64,000 bases of DNA from Patellaria atrata CBS 101060 (lineage: Eukaryota; Ascomycota; Dothideomycetes; Patellariales; Patellariaceae): the NCBI GenBank assembly GCA_010093705.1, contig MU006099.1:410757-474756 (forward strand). The letters run 5' to 3'. The notes under the pieces were generated by a model, which ran no database searches, was not told where the DNA came from, and was given only the letters and a program-made list of their open reading frames with translations. The position numbers and the translations under genes are program-made. Within the stretch, counting starts at the first letter, position 1; every line of letters begins with the position of its first letter. This document shows, one piece after another, positions 56,901 to 64,000 of the stretch.

Positions 56901-58175
56901 ATCGAATGCTCTGCCACAGAACTTGTGGGCCAATATGTGGGATCAACAGGCCCAAAAACTCAAAAGTTACTCGAAAAGGCTCTTGGAAAAGTTCTCTTCG
57001 TGGACGAAGCCTACCGCCTTGCTGAAGGTCAATTTGCGAAAGAAGCCATGGATGAGATTGTCGACTGTCTCACCAAGCCCAAATTCGCACAGAAGTTGGT
57101 CATGATTCTCGCGGGCTATGATGCACAGATCAACCACCTCATGACCATAAATCCGGGTCTGACGAGTAGATTTCCTGAGGCAGTGGTGTTCAGACCTTTG
57201 CAGCCAGACGAGTGCATTACCTTGCTGGTCGGATTGCTTCGGAAACGCAAAACGCACCTGGAGAAAAGTGGAAAGTGTTTGGATATGTCTGTGCTGGAGA
57301 AACCAACCGGGTCCTTCAGAAACGACCTACACGCTCATTTTCAGGCCTTGACTGCGCTGCAGGACTGGGCCAATGCTCGAGACGTACAGACAATCTATAA
57401 ATCGATATTTAACAAACTCGTGAACAGCGCTACAAGGGTGAAAGGGGTTCCGACGTTGGCCCTCACAAGCTCCACCGTACTCACCGAAGTCTCTTCCATC
57501 CTTTCAGAACGCAGTCACAGGGGCAATAACGCGTCATCCTTTCCTCCCCCCAATAATTTCAGTCCGCAAGCACAAACAGCTACTCGGACCCTAGACCCTC
57601 AACCACTCCCTCCATCGAGCCACGCAACGAGCTTCACCCTGCAAAACCAACGCAACGACCCTCCCCCGCCACAAGAAACTCCTCAGCAGAACCAACAACC
57701 GGAACCCCAGGACCCCCGTGACCACAGCGTCTCAGACGCCAAATGGGCACAACTGCAACAAGACAAAGCCGCCGCCTCAGCCCGCGAGCACGACTTCGCC
57801 GACCTTCTCGCCAAGGAACGCGACGTCCTCTCCTTCAAAGCTAAAATCGACGCAGAAGAAGCAGCGGCAGAAGCCGCCGCACAAACGGCCCTCAAACGCG
57901 CTTTCGACGAGCGAGCCATCGACGAGGCGAAACGGCGGCATGAGCAGGAACGTCTCAAATGGCTGAAGATAAGGGAGGTGTATGAGGCGGAGGTCGAGGA
58001 GCTGAAGAGGAGGAAGGAGGAGGAGATGCGCAGGAGGGAGAGGGAGGAGAGAGCCCAGAGACGGTTGAGGGATTTGGGGATTTGTCCGGCGGGGTTTAGG
58101 TGGGTTAAGCAGGCGGGGGGGTATAGGTGTTCGGCTGGGGGGCATTTTGTTGATGATGCCGCTTTGGGGTTGTAG
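50915..58175 (+). CDS. ZNFX1-like helicase, NFX1 zinc finger and triple CbxX/SpoVK AAA+ protein
   Basis: Six exons (50915-52385, 52436-53875, 53923-54259, 54312-55045, 55109-56767, 56824-58175) give 2330 residues; all phases agree. After a helical N-terminal domain comes an SF1 (Upf1/ZNFX1-type) helicase: GPPGTGKS near 490, CYTNHALDQFLEDFL, VEEAGEILE (motif II) near 750, LIGDHKQLRP, KQHRMSPEIS, DNYQGEESDIVLVSLTR and LLSRARNG near 1006. Splice 3 then creates an NFX1-type Cys/His finger (CG...CGLHDC, CHQLADH, MNC; about 1083-1135), then a coiled coil. Three AAA+ modules follow: P-loops GNPGTGKTT (about 1325), GSPGTGKTS (1601), GPPGTGKTT (1880), and Walker B FIDEAYQL, VIDEAYGL, FVDEAYRL. The C-terminal 150 residues are a charged coiled coil ending in a small Cys-containing module (CPAGFRW...YRCSAGGHF). 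Relatives act in RNA surveillance or antiviral silencing; that role here is inference. Confidence 0.93.
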
Positions 58176-59046
58176 GGTGTTGTGATGTCGGGGAAAGAAG
58201 GGGTCTGTTAAGGTGGTAACTGTACTGTTATACTTTGTATTTGTTGTTGATATCTTGTGATACAAATATAATACGATTTATATCCCCCTTGCTATTATAT
58301 GCTTTCTGATAGTGTAGATATTTTGTATAGGAGGTTGAGGTTTGCTATTGTCAAGGTTGATACTGGGTATAAGTGGGTTTTGCAGTGAATTTGTACAAGG
58401 ATAAATAGATGGTTGGAGGTAAGGGGGGTAGAGTGAAGAATAGGGATAGCTTGGCCTTGGACATGAAGAGGCAAGTTGTGTTTGCTGGATTTTAAGATTG
58501 GAGATTCTCGAAGGCTTATATACCTCGCTTTTGTTTCTTTCCTTCTTAGTTGGCGGCTTAGATGGGAGTTCAACCTGTTGTATCCAAGTCTAATAGCTCC
58601 GGACTCCTGTTGAAGCAGTTGGATTATGACCAAATTAAAGATTTAGTACTATTTCCTCAACACGGTTAAAGGTAGTATGCACTATGCCGGATAATACTTC
58701 ATTACTAATGTGATTTGTGATAGGCAAGCCGCTTTATGCTGCGTAAAGAAAGATATCTGGACACTGATATTAATAAAAGTCCCTATATAGGCATAATCTT
58801 CGCATTAACGGCACTGAAGTGGTCTAGAGCAATGGTAAGCGCTGGTTACAGTGAATGTACGTAATCACGGGGAGGAAAGAGAACAGTGTAACTCATGAGT
58901 GGTGAAAATATATTCAGTTAGGTAACATGATGTGTTATTGGGAAGTCTTCGAAAAGTGGATAGACAGATATTCTTATTCACCTCCTTAACTCTAATCCAA
59001 ATCAAAGAGTGTTTGGTAAGCTTTTCAGTTCAGCGCCCGGAAAGTA
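58176..59046. other. Convergent 3' intergenic region
   Basis: 870 bases between the helicase-AAA stop and the stop of the minus-strand DUF6590-like gene. AT-rich; I see nothing else. Confidence 0.5.
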
Positions 59047-59844
59047 CTACTGTGGCTTGACATAGTCAATACCTTCAATACCACGATATGCAGATTTTGT
59101 TAACTGGTCATGGATCTCCTGAGCGTAGGCGATGCTTTCCGTAGTGACTTTGCCTATGAGTTCTAGCTCGCCACCGTAGAATACGTGAACAGATCCGGTC
59201 ATATGTATTGCAGATGACTCAAAGTTAATCGCCTTCTGAGAGTTTAACAAGTCATACTCCAGTGCACGGTAATTCGAGATGTTCTTGAAGTCTTTGTTAT
59301 CAGCCTTCTTGAGCTGCATATATTCGTGCCTGACTTGTTCAGGCTTGACGTTGAGCCCCCTGTTTGTGAAACTGTAGAAGGGAACGCAGGCCATATGATC
59401 AGCAAATTTGGCAATGACCAACATATACCTATATTTGACACAGAGTGCACCCAAATCGCAGTCTAGCAGCTCCTCATCATCATTCAAGAATGTAGGATCC
59501 TGAAGGTTCTTGCAATCAACGGATGGTATTGCGTGTGCAGTGTTGATGATCATGCCTAACTTGATATTCTCATATCTATAGCCGGATGGCTTTGACCTAG
59601 CCACGTAGTAAGATGGTCGACCATTCAGCTCTCTAACACTGGTCTTAGTTGTGAATACGGATTTACGATCCCGAATATCCAACTTACTTAATGCTTGAGA
59701 CACATCCTGCGTCTGCACAGTGTCAGGTTTCCTCCAGTTGTTACTTGTGCGCATAGCCGCCTGTTTTCTGCTATCCACGTTATTTGGGGGAACCTTCTGC
59801 CATGTTGACCTCCCTCCTAGGGTGCTGTATTTAGATTGACTCAT
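59047..59844 (-). CDS. Probable DUF6590-family protein
   Basis: Single exon, 265 residues. After a disordered, basic N-terminal 75 residues, the segment KSVFTTKTSVRELNG...YENIKLGMIINTAHAI is followed by a conserved-looking core (LGALCVKYRYMLVIAKFADHMACVPFYSFTNRGLN and EQVRHEYMQL). This order (a glycine-containing GMI turn, a KYRYMLVI strand, CVPFYSFTNRGL) resembles the fungal DUF6590 domain, whose function is unknown. No signal peptide or membrane segment. The family call is from memory of the pattern and could be wrong; that it is a real gene is likelier, given the intact frame and typical ascomycete composition. Confidence 0.6.
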   Translation of the reverse strand: MSQSKYSTLGGRSTWQKVPPNNVDSRKQAAMRTSNNWRKPDTVQTQDVSQALSKLDIRDRKSVFTTKTSVRELNGRPSYYVARSKPSGYRYENIKLGMIINTAHAIPSVDCKNLQDPTFLNDDEELLDCDLGALCVKYRYMLVIAKFADHMACVPFYSFTNRGLNVKPEQVRHEYMQLKKADNKDFKNISNYRALEYDLLNSQKAINFESSAIHMTGSVHVFYGGELELIGKVTTESIAYAQEIHDQLTKSAYRGIEGIDYVKPQ

Positions 59845-60315
59845 TCTCCAAGATCGTGGATGGTAGGTGTAAGGTACGTGTTGTGTTTGTGTTGTCGGAT
59901 TAAGGTAGTGTCCAATATAGAGTTCTAAATCTCAGAATGTACTCTATGCAGCGTTTGTGGATGAACTGTCTTGGTGTATCTATGGCGCAGGACTGGACAA
60001 TTATATATTTCTTCTATGTCCATGGAAACCAACTGCATAGTTAAGCAACAATTCGCAAAATTTGGTCTAGAATAGTAAGTATTGTGCGCCATATAGTCGA
60101 TATTGGATGTGGTCACGTCACAACGTCTGGCTTTATGGGATCTGTTACAATGTCGAAACAATGGGAGAACCCTTCTACTGGCTCCAAACGGACTAACAAG
60201 CTTTGTTAAAACGAGACGAGAGCATTGTGTTTGACTGGTAAAACGGTATTTAAGTTAAGGAATACTTGAAATAAGGAAGGAAAACTTGATACATATAGCT
60301 CAACAAAAACTCAAA
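59845..60315. promoter_or_regulatory. Divergent promoter region
   Basis: 471 bases between two divergent starts; no distinctive motif seen. Confidence 0.4.
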
Positions 60316-61743
60316 ATGAATCCAACACTCGCAACACTCACAACAATGTCGAATATTTTCACTTGGTTTCTGCCACAATGCGTACTCATACGGCATAAAA
60401 CCAATGGTCATATTCATATTGGCGGAACAGACGATGCGGAAGGGGACAAGGATAGCGTGCAATTGGGTTGCACCAACGGCGAAACTAGAGTTGTAGCCGT
60501 TAAAGATGGATTGAAAGGTTGCGCCGCAGTCTTGATTTCTGTCTCTTTATCCGAAAAGATTGGGTTAGTGGCACAGTATGATCGGACAGTAGCAAAGTTA
60601 AAGGCCAAGATCGAAAAGCTAGATGAACGCCGTACAAAAGTTTCAAACGAGATCGACGAATATGAACTTCGTAGGATGGAGTTGGTCGTCAAACTCTATC
60701 AGGAATTTGATGCTGACCTGAAATGGGAACTCGATGCTATAGACCATGATCTAAGGCCCCGGATGCGTTCACATCACGCAATAACCGTAAAGAAAGAAGA
60801 ATGCACCACGGAGATAGAGAAGATCCAACAAGTACAAGGTGAGCTTCGGACAGAGATTACAGATATCCTCGGGAAGGTTATGGTCAATCGTCAAGTAATG
60901 AAGCCACTTCAACCTGCCTCCTCTGTTGGATCATTAGATCTGGCCTCGATATGCAGCTCTGAGCGAAGTTCAATCATCTTTAGCCCCGAAGAATCGAATA
61001 ACCGCGGCGAAGCATCAGAGTCTCCTCAAGATAGGGATGACGAGAAACTCTCGCCTGAACAAATCGAGAGTGAACAAGCTTCAAAACAGTTCCAAATCGA
61101 GACGCTACGCGATCTTAACGAAGCTCGTCACGACACTATCGAACTGAGAAAAGCTTTCGAGGAAAAGGAAGAGGAATACAATTCGGAACTTGCGGTTTAT
61201 GAGAACATGTTAGCTCAAGGAGAAGACGTGCCATCTCGCGAAGATTTCGATATATTCTTTTTGCAGAGAAATATGGAGATCACGAGATTGCTAGTGAAAG
61301 CAGAAAAAGACCTCGAGGCTGCGAAAGAACGTTATGAAGAAGCATGGGGATTTCATCCGGACGCTCGTTACCATCCCAACAATCAGGACGATGGGTGGGA
61401 CTATCCATTGAGCTTGGAGGAAATAGCAGAGACTATTGTAGACAGAGCTTCTATCAAGGCTTGGTTGAGCGGCCTGCCTGATATCGAGGTGACCCAAATG
61501 GAAGATGCAGACAAGGAGGAAGAAAGCAAATTCGATCAATCTTCCGACTCATGGGAAGCAAAGAGTGTAGCAATAAGCGATGCTATTAGTGCCCATGCAT
61601 ATGATGAATTCGAACGTAGATGCATTGATCGTTGGATGGCTGTCAAGACAGCTCAGTTGGAAAAAGCTCCAACTAAGCAGATGCCGGATTGGGAGTATCT
61701 CAAGGCAAGGGCGACCGAAGACCTTGAAGTACTTTTCGCATAG
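60316..61743 (+). CDS. Coiled-coil protein of unknown function
   Basis: Single exon of 475 residues from ATG 60316 (ATG 60346, MSNIF, is an alternative). The first 90 residues contain a hydrophobic patch and a small beta-rich section. From about residue 95 there are long heptad-like helices (YDRTVAKLKAKIEKLDERRT and similar), an acidic Ser-rich linker (about 205-255), a second coiled coil (FQIETLRDLNEARHDTIELR and EKDLEAAKERYEEAW) and an acidic C-terminal third with several Trp. I do not recognise the family. A cytosolic scaffold or filament-associated role is possible but unsupported. Confidence 0.75.
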   Translation: MNPTLATLTTMSNIFTWFLPQCVLIRHKTNGHIHIGGTDDAEGDKDSVQLGCTNGETRVVAVKDGLKGCAAVLISVSLSEKIGLVAQYDRTVAKLKAKIEKLDERRTKVSNEIDEYELRRMELVVKLYQEFDADLKWELDAIDHDLRPRMRSHHAITVKKEECTTEIEKIQQVQGELRTEITDILGKVMVNRQVMKPLQPASSVGSLDLASICSSERSSIIFSPEESNNRGEASESPQDRDDEKLSPEQIESEQASKQFQIETLRDLNEARHDTIELRKAFEEKEEEYNSELAVYENMLAQGEDVPSREDFDIFFLQRNMEITRLLVKAEKDLEAAKERYEEAWGFHPDARYHPNNQDDGWDYPLSLEEIAETIVDRASIKAWLSGLPDIEVTQMEDADKEEESKFDQSSDSWEAKSVAISDAISAHAYDEFERRCIDRWMAVKTAQLEKAPTKQMPDWEYLKARATEDLEVLFA

Positions 61744-62377
61744 GACTAATCCTCTTCGAATTTCAGTAGTAATAGCGCCCCGTATTATTAAATTTTTCCT
61801 TTCCGAATATCGTATCCGCTGATGAAATTTGCCGTTGTTGAGAAATAACGTGAAACTGCGATAATGTGATGGCCTGGAATCGAGTTATCCCATCCTTCAC
61901 CCAAAGGAATAATTGCGTTGGGTTTGACCTTTCAGTTCACAACAAATGCAATACAATGTAGCAGGTGGGACTAAAGACAAGTTAGTCAATAATTAGACTC
62001 TTTGAGCGAGTAGTACCGTGAGTAGTACCCAACATCGAGCCATAATTGATGCAAAGTATATTATGGTCAGGAAAGACTCATACCAGTCATCGAGAATGAC
62101 TTTGCGAAGAGCATCGTGATTTATCTCGTCATAACGATCAGAAGGACTGTGAGAGCAAGATCTACCACCAGAATACGGTCATAGACTGAGAAGGGTCTCC
62201 CATATAGGGACCGTAAAGACTCCTTCAACACTCTACTTACCTGCTTCACAAAGCGAACCAACCAACAACCACAATTTCCTCAAAGTATTCCTTTAAACCC
62301 GCTTTAGTAACGTAACTCAAAAACTCATAACCCACCATTACATCTCTCCTCATTGTTCAAGAACCTCATCGCTCGAA
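61744..62377. other. Intergenic region
   Basis: About 630 bases with no supported gene; it should contain the promoter of the small downstream gene. Confidence 0.5.
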
Positions 62378-62652
62378 ATGGGACGCGGAGGGCCGCATCG
62401 TCTACCGGATTGCGATGAGGACAACGTGATCAAAAAAGCAAAATGGTAACGCAGACACCTCGACACGCTCCCTGAGAGTGACTAGCACTAATTCTTCTAA
62501 CCAGCGATCTAACCTACCAGGAGGAACAAGCGCGGAAAGATAATGTCAAAACTGCAAATGGAGCTCATCCGATAGGAAGCAAAAAGGCTAAAGGCGTCGA
62601 TTTGCGTTTACCAGAGGATGTAAAGGACCGCCGGTATAGCGGGTCAAAGTAA
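62378..62652 (+). CDS. Small two-exon protein, 71 residues
   Basis: Exon 1 (62378-62445) starts ATGGGACGCGGAGG after CGAA and ends TG before GTAACG; exon 2 (62505-62652) follows TCTAACCAG and ends in TAA. The join keeps frame and gives a hydrophilic protein beginning MGRGGPHRLPDCDEDNVIKK and ending in LPEDVKDRRYSGSK, with many K, D and R and no hydrophobic core. The branch-like CTAAC just before the acceptor and the intact phase support it. Function unknown; probably disordered. A chance ORF pair cannot be excluded. Confidence 0.5.
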
Positions 62653-63601
62653 CCGCTATTATAATATGTATATGGTGAGGGGAAGAATATCAATACCATC
62701 GACATCTGAAATGAGTTATCCTTCTCAAACCAATGTATTATACACTAAAAAATGAGATGTAGACATATTCGGAACCTCCAGAGAATTGGAGATGATGTTT
62801 CGACTTACAGCGCTGGTCCTTTGTTGTCATTGCTCGAGAGTGAAAGAGTTTGGCTTTCTCGTCTTTGTCCTCGTTCTTGCTAGGTGACATTCCTTATACA
62901 TCCCTAATGGAGCCTAGGGTCAAGACGTCCAATATGTACGTGTGAGAAGGTGGTAGCATTTTGTTACTGTTATCTACGGTGGGTTCCACGGAAAGTCGTC
63001 GTTCGAGATTGTCTCCCAAGGCTTTCACTACTATACTGTCGTAAGATGAGAAGTCGATTCAGATGTTAGTTGCAAACAAAGATGATAGAATGCTAAGAGC
63101 AATGATCAACCTCATTGCTCTTCTTCCGGCATGGTGGAGGAAAATGAAGGCTAAGATTATCACATACACACTACACAATCGAACTAAAAGCATGTTAGAA
63201 CCCCAGTTGCATTTTCCCTAGCATCCAAGTTCGGAATAGAAGTTTTGCTATGCAGCGTCAGGTCTGCATAACTATGTAGAAAAGTTGTTTCGCTAATAAA
63301 TCAGACATAGGGAGTACTGTTACTGAGGACCGTGTGGTGAGCTACCATGGACTACATAGGTCTTACGATGAACCTGTGTAACAAGGTGCATCCCCTGAAC
63401 GGAAGTTTCATCAACAGGCGAGTCTCGGAGGGGCGAGTTCTGAACGGTAATCAGCTATTCTCCAGCATCGCCGTTGGTGTTTGACTCAATTAGTGCGGAC
63501 TTGTTTAGTGCTATGGGGTCCCTCGGTTCGATTGGATCTGTCGTCTTGAAAACGCTGTTCTCTTAGTATGTCCAAGGAGCCTCGCAGTGAGACGGTACCA
63601 C
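62653..63601. other. Intergenic region upstream of the HP1 3' end
   Basis: Nearly 950 bases; I see no supported gene. Some of it may be 3' UTR or a last exon of the HP1-like gene, depending on whether the splice site at its apparent stop is used. Confidence 0.45.
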
Positions 63602-64000
63602 TTACAGATGTTGCTCGTAGTACTGAAGCATCTTTTGAGGACACTTCTGATTGATAGTAGCGAGTCGGTGCACGCTCTTGTTTCCGTTATTCCACACAAT
63701 ATACGCGTGACGTGTCTTCTCACCCGTAGTTGGGTCAGGTTTCTCCTCAACCGTATCGATGGCCATCACCTCGTTCTCCCAGCTCCCCTTCGGTGGCTGC
63801 CATTCTCGTTTGAACTTTGGTGGTGCTTCTGAGGTTGCTGAACCCGACGATTCCCGCTTCATCTTTTTCCTTCCCCGGCCTCCTTTCTCCTTTTCAATTG
63901 GAGTCGCCGCTGCGCTTGTGGAGATCTTCCGTTTGGCCTCCTTCTTTGGCAGTACGGGTCTACCACCGATTTTCTTAAAGTATGCTGCAAGGGCTTCGGG
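63602..64000 (-). CDS. HP1: Heterochromatin protein 1-like, 3' part with chromoshadow domain (partial)
   Basis: The frame is open from the window edge and encodes PEALAAYFKKIGGRPVLPKK, a basic hinge (RKISTSAAATPIEKEKGGRG), then a chromoshadow domain with WENEVMAIDTVEEK, KTRHAYIVWNNGNKSVHRL and KCPQKMLQYYEQHL. This order is that of HP1 proteins, which bind H3K9-methylated nucleosomes through an N-terminal chromodomain (outside the window) and dimerise through the chromoshadow domain. The PEALAAYFKKIGGRP linker is what usually follows the chromodomain, so most of that domain should lie just beyond 64000. The apparent stop TAA lies within CTGTAAGTGG, a good splice donor, so the true C-terminus may be in a further exon. 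Confidence 0.85.
   Translation of the reverse strand, partial: PEALAAYFKKIGGRPVLPKKEAKRKISTSAAATPIEKEKGGRGRKKMKRESSGSATSEAPPKFKREWQPPKGSWENEVMAIDTVEEKPDPTTGEKTRHAYIVWNNGNKSVHRLATINQKCPQKMLQYYEQHL

Overview
The window looks like filamentous ascomycete (Pezizomycotina) nuclear DNA. Its genes carry short introns of 47-82 bases with GT...AG ends and occasional branch sites, and the products are fungal types: an A-T-C NRPS-like enzyme, a Kch1-type potassium transporter, a Mam3/CNNM protein, a class III old yellow enzyme, a microsomal P450 and HP1. The Leotiomycetes (Helotiales) are my best guess from the general look of the proteins, which I cannot test here. Exon joins below were placed by eye; each was checked for reading phase and, where possible, restored a conserved motif.

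Layout. 1-216 is probably the tail of a cut-and-paste DNA transposon. 1.6-8.1 kb holds three co-oriented genes: a short-chain dehydrogenase, a RING-like protein and a single-module NRPS-like enzyme. 8.8-13.7 kb has a small Cys-rich protein whose stop lies 4 bases from that of the convergent mitochondrial BCKDH E1-beta gene, then a divergent Mam3-like membrane protein. 14.6-17.4 kb holds a long disordered protein with an N-terminal zinc-binding patch. 19.5-28.6 kb holds a P450, a LAMTOR1-like lipid-anchored adaptor (minus strand) and a 1617-residue secreted, repeat-rich protein.

28.6-41.6 kb is gene-poor: the only gene I can defend is a 115-residue Cys-rich protein related to the one at 8.8 kb, and the region carries two small tandem repeats. 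41.6-46.3 kb holds an old yellow enzyme and a Kch1-like transporter, both on the minus strand.

48.6-58.2 kb is the most striking part. A 483-residue conserved fungal protein with an acidic tail and a terminal Cys motif is transcribed away from a 2330-residue protein made of a ZNFX1-like SF1 helicase, an NFX1-type zinc finger and three CbxX/SpoVK-type AAA+ modules. Three of its five introns fall inside P-loop codons. 59-64 kb holds a DUF6590-like protein, a coiled-coil protein, a probable 71-residue protein and the 3' end of an HP1 gene that runs off the window.

How the genes relate. Most are independent housekeeping or lineage genes. The dehydrogenase beside the NRPS-like gene could form a minimal metabolite locus, but no transporter, regulator or further tailoring gene is adjacent. 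The divergent pair at 48.6-58.2 kb shares a 784-base promoter interval and is a reasonable candidate for co-regulation.
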